From positions 249,453-313,452 of the forward strand of contig JAGFNQ010001127.1 of NCBI GenBank assembly GCA_024364735.1: a stretch of 64,000 nucleotides of DNA, given 5' to 3'. Origin of the DNA: Boesenbergia rotunda (Eukaryota; Streptophyta; Magnoliopsida; Zingiberales; Zingiberaceae). This document shows, piece by piece, positions 10,662 through 20,134 of this stretch. The notes beneath the pieces were generated by a model, which searched no databases, was not told the DNA's origin, and was given only the letters and a program-made list of their open reading frames with translations. The stretch's first letter is position 1. Each line of letters begins with the position of its first letter. Made by a program: the position numbers and the translations under genes.

Positions 10662-11780
10662 CTAAGTAAGGTCACAATTGGAGTAATACTCCGGATTTTC
10701 GAAATCAGCAAGATTATGAATTAAATTTTCTAACTTATTGACCTTATGTTTTAGGGTTTCATTTTCTTGTTTCAATTTTTTGAAATTTGTTTTAATTAAG
10801 TTACATGAATCAATCACATTATTCAAGGTAAATAACGGATTTTCAAATACTGTAAATTTACCTTCGTTGATTGTTTGTTCGGCATTCTTGGTAGCTCTTT
10901 TATCTGTGCCTTCACTTTTGCAATGCCCAAACTCCTGGCACTTGAAGCATTGAATGCGACTTTTGTGCTTTCGTGCTTTTGGAACTGATTCCTTTGTCGC
11001 CGATGGTGTAGACCGAGTCTTACGAGTAGGGCACTGATTTTGGTAGTGCCCTCTCTCCCTGCATGTGTAACAAATTACATGATTAAAATTTGAATTTACA
11101 CTTTTACCTTTTGGTTCTTTATTGGGAATCTCCCCCTTGATCATTGCCGCCTCGGATCTAGGCTCATCTTCTGATTCTGTGTCTGAGTCAGACTCGGGTA
11201 CTAGTTGAAGTTCCTTCTGTGGTGGTTCTTTAGGAGTTTTCCCTGCAATAAAATTTACACCTTCCTCGACCATTATAGTATCTGTTTGATTATTTAATTC
11301 TAAATTTGAAAAGAATTCGAAATCGATTACCATCTCAGTCAATTCGTCGTCTAATTCTGGTTCGATTTTGGATTCAGGTTCAGACTCTGACTCGGCTGAT
11401 TGTGCTTGGACTGAAAGGGCAAGATAATTTACCTGGTCTTCTTCTTCATCTGAGATCTCTTGATGAAGGTTTACCAATTTTTCCCAGATTTCTCTAGCAC
11501 ATCTGCATGGACCTACTAGCTCGAGTTGCTCCTTGGTTAGGCCGCATTGTAGGATTGCTGTTGCCCTTGCATCGGTCTCGATTTGATTGAGGGTGTGTTC
11601 ATCCAATTTGTCCCACTCGATGGATGACTCATCTTCTATGGGAAACGAGAATCCCGTTTGGATGATCTGCCATAACTCCATGTGGGCCTTCAGAAGGGAC
11701 TCCATTTGACATCTCCAAAACGTGAAGTTCTCGCCGAAGAATAGTGGTGGACGTGCACTGTTCCACTCTTGGTTGGCCAT
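10662..11780 (-). CDS. gag: Gag of non-autonomous element C (372 aa, internally shortened)
   Basis: The start MANQEWNSARPPLFFGENFT matches the N-terminus of SIRE-type gag (compare ARPPLFNGEDF in D) and is the first ATG after the leader. Residues 1-115 keep the N-terminal gag region (ILQCGLTKEQLE; EIWEKLVNLHQE). The central helices present in D (RDLLLNKLFN to the LHEQTNAK segment) are mostly missing, and acidic Glu/Ser-rich sequence follows directly. Two zinc knuckles follow: CYTCRERGHYQNQC is complete, whereas the second, CFKCQEFGHCKSEG, has Gly in place of the last Cys. A short coiled coil (KKLKQENETLKHKVNKLENL) ends the protein. The frame is open despite loss of pol, which fits selection for gag or a very recent origin. 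Particle formation with a helper gag is inference. Confidence 0.88.
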   Translation of the reverse strand: MANQEWNSARPPLFFGENFTFWRCQMESLLKAHMELWQIIQTGFSFPIEDESSIEWDKLDEHTLNQIETDARATAILQCGLTKEQLELVGPCRCAREIWEKLVNLHQEISDEEEDQVNYLALSVQAQSAESESEPESKIEPELDDELTEMVIDFEFFSNLELNNQTDTIMVEEGVNFIAGKTPKEPPQKELQLVPESDSDTESEDEPRSEAAMIKGEIPNKEPKGKSVNSNFNHVICYTCRERGHYQNQCPTRKTRSTPSATKESVPKARKHKSRIQCFKCQEFGHCKSEGTDKRATKNAEQTINEGKFTVFENPLFTLNNVIDSCNLIKTNFKKLKQENETLKHKVNKLENLIHNLADFENPEYYSNCDLT

Positions 11781-12243
11781 TTAGGATAATTCTTGCACAC
11801 AGAGGGAAAAAGTAGAAATGTACCAAGACTTGGTCTTGGATTAGTAGTGCAGGAGAGAGAGAAAAATTAGCCTAAAAAACTATTGCACGGATTTCGAGGC
11901 AGATTAAAAAAAATTTATGTCAAAATTTTGAAAATGTTACTTTACCAATTTTGATGATAAAAAGTAAGACTTTAATGTTTGGAAAAAATTTGCTCAGATT
12001 AAGGTAGCACAATTTTCGAGAAAAAATAATATTAAAATAATAATAAAAAAAAGTTTATGACAAATTTTCAAAAGTTGATTATTTTGACAATTCTGACTTA
12101 TGGTAAAAAAATGAGAATTCAAAATTGAAAAAGGCGAAAAGATGTAGTGGTGTTGATTAAAAAAAAGAAAAGAAATAAGATAAAAAATTTCGTAAATCCG
12201 AAAAACTTTCAAACTGGTGGTTGCACCAAGTTTGAACTACCCC
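11781..12243 (-). other. Leader (5' untranslated region) of C
   Basis: About 460 bp between the primer site and gag. It is AT-rich with no gene. TCTTGGATTAGTAGTG near 11830-11850 recurs in the leader of element N (near 49990-50010), showing that the two share leader sequence. Such leaders normally hold packaging signals; nothing more specific can be seen. Confidence 0.75.
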
Positions 12244-12255
12244 GCTCTGATACCA
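12244..12255 (-). other. Primer-binding site of C (initiator tRNA-Met)
   Basis: The minus strand reads TGGTATCAGAGC two bases after the 5' LTR end. This is the complement of the 3' end of plant initiator tRNA-Met and the usual primer site of copia elements. Confidence 0.93.
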
Positions 12256-12257
12256 CT

Positions 12258-13766
12258 TGTTGGATCGAGAAATGCGAGAGAGGGGGGGGGGTGAATGTCG
12301 CAATTCGTTCAGATTTAAAAAGAGCGGGTGCGCAGCGGAAATAAAAGAGAACATAATAACGCAAACACAGCTGGTTTACTTGGTTCGGAGCCTGGGTCGA
12401 CTCCTACTCCAAGGCCCACGGTCGTTGACCGTTTTCTGCGGGCAATTCTATAAGTTCGCAAAGTTTACAATTAGATTTTACAATAAGGCAGAATAGTAAA
12501 CTTTAAATACAACTCTTGTTACCGACGTCCGGTGAAGATTGAAGTTCTGGAGCAGCGGGACGTTGTCGGCTTGAGTTGGCAGCTTTCTGGAGCGTGTCGT
12601 GGAAGCAGAAGAGCGTAGAGTTGTCGAAGGAATTGGTTGTACTTTGAAGAGGGTCGAGGCCCTCTTTATATAGGGCAGGGGGCGCCCGACATGCTCGGGG
12701 CGCCCTCCACGTGGCTTCTGATCCGGCGTGCTCTCGGTCGTGACTGATCGCTTCGACTTCGGGATAACAGTTGACTGGGGCGCCCGACGCGCACGGGGCG
12801 CCCGATTGACCGGTCAAACTTTATCACCGAGGCTTCGCGAGGGTGAGCTGCAGCCGCCTTCAGTGGCGTGGCACAGTGGGCGCCCGAGACACGCGGGGCG
12901 CCTGATCTGCGCGGTGCCCGATTTGCGCGGCGCCCGCGACAAGAGGGGCGCCCGACATGCGCGGGGCGCCCCCCAACGCTGTGCAGTCGGAGGTTTACTT
13001 CTCTGCTGACTTTGGGTTGACTCTGGGGCGCCCGACACATCCGGGGCGCCCTGCTCAGCTGCGGCCTCACTCCTTTGAGGCCCTCTGAGCTGCAGAAACG
13101 CAGTCCTTCGGTCCTGCATCCAGGGTTAGTCCAAAATAGCAAATACTAAGTTGATTTTTCACAGCCTTAGCTGTCTTGGTTCTGACTTTGGGTCTCCAAA
13201 ATGGAGCCCTAGGTCGAACCGACGCCTAATGTTCCCTCAAGGGGAACGCGTCCTCACCTACTCCTCTCGGGAGAATTTACCTGGTGCCAACCGGCTCCTC
13301 CAGTTGGACTTTTGCCTGACGGTCCTTTGTCAGGGCTTGGATGCCGAGCTGTCCTTCGCCCGGTGCCTAGCATTCCTTCGCTAGGGCTTTAGTCCCAGGC
13401 TGTCCTTTGCCTAGAGCCTAGCAGTCCTTCGCTAGGTCTTGGATGCTGGCAGTCCTTCGCCAGTTGCCTAGCAGTCCTTCGCTAGGGCTTGGATGCTGGC
13501 AGTCCTTCGCCAGTTGCCTAGCAGTCCTTTGCTAGGGCTTGGATACTGGCAGTCCTTCGCCAGGTGCCTAGCAGTCCTTCGCTAGGGCTTGGATACTGGC
13601 AGTCCTCCGCCAGGTGCCTAGCAGTCCTTCGCCAGGTGCCTAGCAGTCCTTCGCTAGGGATTTTTCTGCACACTCAGTGAACAACGTTAGATCACAAATA
13701 ACCCTTAACTTTGAATCCTTTGCCAATATCAAAACAAGGTTCGATCGAGTGCTTCCTGCACCAACA
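12258..13766 (-). repeat. 5' LTR of C (1509 bp)
   Basis: Same length as the 3' LTR and nearly identical. Visible differences include CGTTCAGATTT for CGTTCGGATTT, GACGTTGTCGG for GACGTCGTCGG, and GATCGAGTGC for GATCGGGTGC. All promoter features (hairpin array, GTTCCC/GGGAAC stem, GGGCGCCC array, TATA at 12659-12676) are present. Confidence 0.95.
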
Positions 13767-13771
13767 AAGTT
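13767..13771. repeat. Target-site duplication AAGTT, right copy (element C)
   Basis: Follows the LTR end CACCAACA and equals 5887-5891. Element D continues from here. Confidence 0.95.
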
Positions 13772-14401
13772 AACTTTTCTAAACAAACTCAAAATCATCT
13801 CACAAAATCATAGGACCCCCTTGATTGATGACTTAGACCGAGTGAGATGAATAAGGATAACCAAATTCAAATTATTGATTGATAACTCAACTTTTAAACT
13901 TAAATTCAAATTCAAAAATTAAAATTCAAATTCAAAAAGTAAAATTCAAATTCAAATTAAAAATTAAAATTCAAATTCAAAAAGTAAAATTCAAATTCAA
14001 ATTAAAAATTAAAATTCAAATTCAAAAAGTAAAATGCAAATTCAAATTCAAAAAGTAAAATTCAAATTCAAATTCAAAAATTAAAATTCAAATTCAAAAA
14101 GTAAAATTCAAATTCAAATTCAAAAAATTAAAATTCAAATTCAAATTCAAAAAGTAAAATTCAAATTCAAATTCAAAAAATTAAAATTCAAATTCAAATT
14201 CAAAAAGTAAAATTCAAATTCAAATTCAAAAATTAAAATTAAAATTAAAATTCAAAAATTAAAATTCAAAATTCAAATTCAAAAATAAAAATCAAATTCA
14301 AAATCAAAATTAACATTTAAAACTCAAGTGTTTAAATCTTCTTAATTTTTTTTTAAATTCAAAAACTTAACCTAAGGTCTAAACCTTTTACTTAACTGTA
14401 G
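13772..14401 (+). repeat. Gag-pol spacer of D, right half, with (AAATTC)-type low complexity
   Basis: From about 13900 to 14330 the sequence is built from AAATTC, AAATTCAAAAAGTA and AAATTAAA units in imperfect tandem, a region prone to slippage. No gene is present. It ends TTTTACTTAACTGTAG just before the protease frame, which looks like a plant 3' splice site, but splicing of gag to pol is only a hypothesis. Together with 5663-5891 the spacer was about 860 bp before C inserted. Confidence 0.8.
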
Positions 14402-17395
14402 GAAAACAAATGGATCATTGACAGTGGATGCTCCAGACACATGACTGGGGATCCCACCAAATTTACAGAACTAAAGTACAAAAGACTAGGGACCGTTGCT
14501 TTTGGAAACAACGGTAAACTTAAGGTAATTGGCCTAGGTAATATTGAACTTGAGTCTGATTTCATAATAACAAATGTATTACTTGTTGAAAATTTCAACT
14601 TCAATTTACTAAGCATTAGCCAATTGTGTGACACTGGTTATAAGGTTAGGTTCCTATCCAATGAATGTCTGATCAAACACAATGACAACCCAAACATCAC
14701 ACTTAGAGGACTTAGGCACAATAACATTTATGAAATTAAGCTAACCTGTCCCTTAGAAAACTGCCTCTTAACCCATAAGGATGAGACTTGGCTCTGGCAT
14801 AGGAGACTTTCACACACACACTTCAGAAAACTACCTAAACTAAATGGTTTAGTTAGAGGCCTACCAAAGTTATATAACCTTGAGTCAACCTTATGTAATG
14901 CTTGTCAACAAGGAAAACAAACTAGGTCAACCCACAAACCAACTAATCAAACTCAAACCAAGTCAATTCTGGAATTAATTCACCTAGACCTATTTGACTC
15001 ACATGGGGTTAAATCAATTAATGGGAACCTATACTGCCTAGTAATTATAGATGACTATTCAAGATTTACCTGGGTAAAATTCTTAAAAAATAAAGATGAA
15101 ACTTTTGATACAGTCACTCAATTTTGTAAATTAACAGAAAATGAAAAAGGGATTAAAATCAAAAGACTTAGGAGCGATAATGGCGGAGAATTCAAAAATC
15201 ACAAATTTAATCAATTTTGTCTAGAAAATGGCTACCATCACGAATTCTCTTGCCCTAAAACACCTCAACAAAATGGAGTTGTAGAAAGAAAAAATAGAAC
15301 ACTACAAGAAGCAGCTAGAACAATGCTAAATGAATACAACTCACCTAAATACCTTTGGGCTGAGGCTGTTAGTACAGCTTGTTATGTACAAAATAGAATA
15401 ACTCTAATTAAAAACCTAGGAAAGACCTCCTTTGAAATCTATTATAACAAACAACCTAACATTAAATACCTTAAATTATTTGGATGTAAAGTCTATATTT
15501 TAAATACTAGAGAACACTTAGGTAAATTTACCTCTAAGGTTGAGGAAGGTATCTTTGTAGGTTATTCCCTTACCAGTAGAGCCTATAGAGTTTATAACAA
15601 AATTACCCTAAAAATTGAAGAAACTACAAATGTAAAATTTGATGAAAAATCTGACCCAAATAACTTTGATCAAACCACCTACCAACCAATTGACTTTGTT
15701 AGATCCAGTACTAACCCTGATGAAAGGCCAATTGAGGACCAAAATAATGATCTAACTGAACCCACACCTGAAACTGAACCTAACCAACCCAGAACTGTTC
15801 GAGTTAGCTCAGCCCACCCAACTGATCAAATCATAGGTGATCCAGAACTAAGGGTTCAGACTAGATCAGCTTTTAGGAACCTTAGTCAAATTGCCTTGAT
15901 TTCAAAAATTGAACCCAAATCTATAGAAGAGTCCTTACTTGACCCTGATTGGATCATAGCCATGCAGGAAGAGTTAGCCCAATTTGAACGTAGTCAAGTC
16001 TGGGATTTAGTACCCTTACCTAAAGGCAAGAAATTTATTGAAACTAAATGGGTCTTTAGGAATAAACTTAACGAACAAGGAGAAACAGTCAGGAATAAGG
16101 CTAGGCTAGTAGCTAAGGGGTTTAGCCAAGTAGAAGGACTTGATTATGATGAAACCTATACCCCTGTAGCTAGACTTGAATCCATTAGAATGCTCTTAAG
16201 TTATGCAGCCCATAAGGGATTTAAGCTCTTAAGTTATGCCCCTGTAGGTCAACCCCCTGGTTTTGAAAGCTTAGAACACCCTGACTATGTCTTTAGACTT
16301 AAGAAAGCCCTATATGGACTTAAGCAAGCACCTAGGGCCTGGTATGAAAGACTGTCTAACTACTTAGTTTCAAAAGGTTTTAACCAAGGCAAAATTGATC
16401 CAACACTATTTGTTAAAACCCTAAAAAAGGAGATTTTTGTAGCCCAAGTATATGTAGATGATATAGTATTTGGCTCAACTAACTCAGACTTTTTACAAGA
16501 TTTCACAACGATAATGGAAACAGAATTTGAAATGAGTTTAGTAGGTCAATTAACTTTCTTTTTAGGGCTACAAATAAAATAGACCAGTGAGGGTACCTTT
16601 GTCTATCAACAAAAATACACAAAAGAACTACTTAGAAAATTTGGAATGGATAATACAAAAGAGATTAAGACACCAATGGCTACCAATCAAACTATAGATA
16701 GTGACCCAAAAGGCAAACCTGTTGACCTTAAGTACTATAGAAGTGCTATAGGAAGCCTACTTTACTTAACTGCAAGTCGACCTGATATTCTTTTTGCAGT
16801 TAGTATGTGTGCTAGGTATCAAACATGTGCTAAAGAGTCACACCTAACCCTAGTTAAAAGAATATTTAGGTACCTTAAAGGAACAGAAAGATTAGGAATT
16901 TGGTACCCTAGAACAGCCCAGTTTGAGCTAATTGGATATTCTGACTCAGACTATGCTGGCTGTAAATTGGACAGAAAAAGTACCAGTGGTGGATGCCAAC
17001 TTCTAGGACCCTCACTAGTTAGTTGGTTTAGTAGAAAACAACACTGTGTTGCCCTATCCACCACTGAAGCTGAGTACATAGCTATGGGTGAGTGTGTAGC
17101 CCAACTACTCTGGATGATGCATACCCTAAAGGACCTTCACTTAGATTTTAAACAAGTCAAAATTTTTATAGATAATCTAAGTTCAATCAATTTAGCGAAA
17201 AACCCAATCCACCACTCTAGGACCAAACATATAGAAATCAAACATCATTTTGTCAGAGATCATGTAAATAAAGAAGAAATTGAACTTAACCATGTTGAAT
17301 CTAAGTCTAACCTAGCTGATATATTTACCAAACCACTTCCTGAATCTGAATTTAGCAACTTAAGAAGGTTAATAGGAATGTGTGTTATAGACTAG
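14402..17395 (+). pseudogene. pol: Pol of SIRE-like element D: protease, integrase, RT, RNase H (broken)
   Basis: The frame opens with the protease active site IIDSGCSRHMTGD near 14413-14450. Integrase follows: a zinc-binding region (WLWHRRLSHTHFRKL, CNACQQGK) and the D,D,E core (LIHLDLF, RLRSDNGGEF, NGVVERKNRTLQE). RT has WVFRNKL, VARLESIRMLL and YVDDIVFGSTN; RNase H has GYSDSDYAGC, STTEAEYIAMGE and FIDNLSSINLA. Two defects stand out. RT motif A (the expected MDV-SAFLNG segment with the first catalytic Asp) is absent and is replaced by SYAPVG. A TAG at about 16580-16582, in frame, splits the protein before RNase H. The frame is otherwise open over nearly 1000 codons, so decay is recent. Confidence 0.92.
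16192..16247 (+). other. Deletion with copied filler in D reverse transcriptase
   Basis: GCTCTTAAGTTATGC occurs at 16192-16206 and again at 16225-16239. CCCCTGTAG occurs at 16161-16169 and again at 16239-16247. The second copies together form the sequence that replaces RT motif A. The reading frame is kept. Confidence 0.8.
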
Positions 17396-18247
17396 AACTG
17401 ACCTGATAAGCTTAAGTTGACGTTTGGTTTAACTAATTAAGCTTGTGAGTTAAAAAAAAATGGATTTTTCAAACTTGTTCTTCAAAAGTTTATTGGATTT
17501 TTCAAACTTGTTTTTCAAAAGTTTATTGTCTTTCAAAATTTAACTTAAACATGGATTTTTCAAACTTGTTTTTCAAAAGTTTATTATCTTTCAAAATTTG
17601 ATTTTCAAAACTGGCAGACTTAGCCTAAGCTTGACCCCTAGAATTGCATGAACCTATAGATTTAGGTAGCCGCATCTCACAAAACACATTAAGATTAACT
17701 TGTTTGTGTTTGCAAAAACATAGAACGGTTGTGAGATGCATAGGACACTGCCTGGACTTCCGAATGCTTAAGTCAGTGCATCACAGTAAGTCTGGGCGTA
17801 AAATACCAACATTACAGTAATCAAGTCAAGTAGTCTTGCACTAAAATCTGAGCTAGACATTATTACTTGACTTGACTAATCCAGTGAACACTACTATCAT
17901 CTAGATAGTTAGTCAGTAACTAGGGTTAGACACATGAAAAAGGACCATAATCATTACTTGGTCCAGGGGGAGCAGAGGTCAAAATACTTTTTCAAAATGT
18001 CATTTTTGACAAAACACATTTGAAAATTTTGATAAAAGTTGATCCCTAAAAATGTTTTTTAAGATTGATATTATATTTTCTGAAAAAAAAAATCTTTGAA
18101 AGAATTTTTTTTAAAGCTAAGTTAATAGATTTAAGACTAGTTCTCTTCTAACACTTAGCCTATATTTCTACTCCCTTAAACTTGTTATGCTTATATCTTT
18201 TTTGATGAATGACAAAGGGGGAGAGTAGGGAAAAAGGGTTAGAAAAT
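17396..18247 (+). other. 3' non-coding region of D with hairpin and purine tracts
   Basis: No coding region is supportable. The region holds three diverged copies of TTTTTCAAACTTGTT-TTCAAAAGTTTATT (about 17460-17600), an 11-bp inverted repeat GCATCTCACAA (17672-17682) with TTGTGAGATGC (17729-17739), and purine-rich tracts GTCCAGGGGGAGCAGAGG (about 17961) and GACAAAGGGGGAGAGTAGGG (18211-18230). The last is the likely polypurine tract before the 3' LTR. No envelope-like ORF is visible. Confidence 0.7.
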
Positions 18248-18614
18248 TGCAAACAGCATGCTTATTTCACATTTATTCTCTTAGGATCAACCATCCAGAT
18301 TACATCCATGGATCAATGGCCAAGAGAAAATTCCTCAACAATCAACAATCCAAATTTATTCTCTTAGGCTATAAATAGGCTTAGAGTTTCAATCATTTTA
18401 TGCATTCAATTCTCTTGTAATTCTCTCTATAGTCTAGCGTGCTTTTATTGTAAGGCTTCTCCGCCACAAGGAGATTTTTATTGAGCGTCCATTGTCTTGG
18501 AAGCAACGTCCTTAGTTGCAACCAAGTTTTTTTTTAAAGACGAGTGCCTCCACTTTTATATATTTTATTATCCGTCTATTCACCCCCCTCTAGCCGGACC
18601 AACCAGATCCAACA
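18248..18614 (+). repeat. Probable 3' LTR of D (left boundary uncertain)
   Basis: The right edge GATCCAACA at 18614 is typical of SIRE-like LTR ends, as is the CACCCCCCTCTAG stretch before it. A TATA box CTATAAATAGG is at 18369-18379. The first TG after the purine tract is at 18248, which would give an LTR of 367 bp. That is short for this group, so the left boundary may be wrong. The 5' LTR needed to settle this is not in the window. Confidence 0.45.
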
Positions 18615-19193
18615 GAAACCGCGACCCAGTCGACTGGTAGGAGGCCAGTCGACTGCGAGACTTCACAGAATGATTTTACAGTCGAGACCAGTCGACTGCC
18701 CCCAGGGCAGTCGACTGGTAAAACTTACAGTAGGTTCCCAGTCCTGGAACAGTCGACTGCCAGTAGATACTGAATTTTCAGTTTCCTAGTCCGAAATTCA
18801 GAAAATCCTAACTAATTTCTCACATCTCCAAAAATTCTGAATTTTCATGGAGAGATTTGTGGATCCTATGTCTACTTGGAAAAAAATAATTTCAATCAAA
18901 ACTATCCCGAATCCCTAGATTGATACAAACTTCAAAACTATCTAAATTTGATAATTTAAACTCAACTCAAAGTTCTAATTTAAACCTCTTCTTGATGCTT
19001 CTTCCCATACTTGTTCATAATACATTCAGAGCATCAATTTATATGGTATTTCCATGTTAAAACCATTTTCTCTCAATTATAGTCCTATTTCCTCCTTTTA
19101 CTCCATAATTCTCCCTTTAGTGTGCCAATTCTTTAGGATTAAGGCTAACCTTAGTCTCTTAAACCTATTGGCACACTCTATAGCCCATTTAAT
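18615..19193 (-). other. 3' non-coding region of G with AGTCGACT palindromes
   Basis: Contains several copies of CAGTCGACTG, including CAGTCGACTGCCCCCAGG (about 18690), and then AT-rich sequence. Comparable motifs lie in the 3' region of K (about 59745-59830). No gene seen. Bases 19189-19193 (TTAAT) are the left target duplication of E. Confidence 0.7.
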
Positions 19194-20134
19194 TGTTGGT
19201 GCAGGAAGCACCATATCGAACCTTATTTTGATATTGGCAAAGGGTTCAAAGTTAAGTATTATTGGTGATCTAACAATGTTACTCAAGTGTGTAGGAAAAG
19301 TCCTTGCGAAGGGCTGCTAGGCACCTGGCGAAGGACTGCCAGGATACAAAGCCCTAGCGAAGGACTGCTAGGCACCTGGTGAAGGAATGCCAGGATATAA
19401 AGACCTAGCGAAGGACTGCTAGGCACTTGGCGAAGGACGGCCAGGATACAAAGCCCTAGCGAAGGACTGCTAGGCACCTGGCGAAGGAATGCCAGGATAC
19501 AAAGCCCTAGCGAAGGACTGCTAGGCACCTGGCGAAGGAATGTCAGGATCCGAAGACCTGGCGAAGGACTGCTAGGCACCGGGCGAAGGATAGCTTGGTA
19601 TCCAAGACCTGGCAAAGGACCGCTGGGCAAAAGTATAACCGGAGGAGCCGGTTGGCATCAGGTAAATTCTCCCGAGAGGAGTAGGTGAGGACGCGTTCCC
19701 CGTCGAGGGAACAATAGACGTCGGTTCGACCTAGGGCTCCATTTTGGAGGCCCAAAGTTAGAACCAAGACAGCTAAGGCTGTATAAACTAACATCTTACT
19801 GCTTTATGTTGTTTTGGACTAACCCTGGATGTAGGACCGAAGAAACGAGTGTCTGCAGCTCAGAGAGCCTCAAAGGAGTGAGGCAGCAGCTGACCAGGGC
19901 GCCCGGAGTGTCCCGGGCGCCCCCAAGGTGAACACAAAACACATGAAGCAAAGGCAGGCTTCGACAGCTCATGGGCGGGGCGCCCCCGTGCTCCCGGGCG
20001 CCCCCCATGCTCCTGGGCGCCCCCAGCGTCCCGGGCGCCCCAGTGCAAGCCAACGAAGCAGAAGCCAGCGAAGCCAAGGGATAAGAGTTGACCCGGTCAA
20101 CCCGGGCGCCCCCAGCGTCCCGGGCATCCCCGTC

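Larger units (their letters stand above)
5892..13766 (-). mobile_element. Complete non-autonomous SIRE-like copia element C
   Basis: Two LTRs of exactly 1509 bp (5892-7400 and 12258-13766) flank a 4857-bp interior and are bounded by AAGTT duplications. On the minus strand the order is 5' LTR, primer site, leader, gag (11780 to 10662), a conserved spacer block, then about 3 kb of AT-rich 3' sequence and a polypurine tract. No protease, integrase, RT or RNase H sequence remains. The LTRs differ at roughly nine positions by eye, so insertion was recent. An element with LTRs, primer site, polypurine tract and gag but no pol would need enzymes supplied by a relative. Confidence 0.95.
3961..18614 (+). 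mobile_element. SIRE/Maximus-like copia element D (interrupted by C)
   Basis: Order on the plus strand: short leader (3961-3997), gag (3998-5662), non-coding spacer (5663-5891, resumed at 13772-14401), protease to RNase H (14402-17395), long 3' non-coding region, purine-rich tract (about 18211-18238) and a probable 3' LTR ending GATCCAACA at 18614. The 5' LTR is not visible because A1 lies directly upstream; it may be outside the window or lost. Gag and pol sequence place it with SIRE/Maximus copia elements. One nonsense codon and loss of RT motif A make it inactive. The sequence beyond 18614 (AGTCGACTGG motifs) belongs to element G, so D probably inserted into G. Confidence 0.82.

Noticed and set aside
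12244..12255. tRNA-Met-like sequence (also 23630-23640, 50177-50188)
   Set aside because: Only the 11-12 bases complementary to the tRNA 3' end are present next to an LTR, so these are primer sites and not tRNA genes.
13900..14330. AAATTC-rich tract as a satellite or origin
   Set aside because: It is an imperfect low-complexity repeat inside the spacer of element D with no sign of a separate unit.
19283..19630. 115-codon Pro/Ser/Leu repeat frame (similar at 52648-53103 and 51163-51414)
   Set aside because: It is the translation of the LTR hairpin array; the period is that of the DNA repeat and stops vary between copies.
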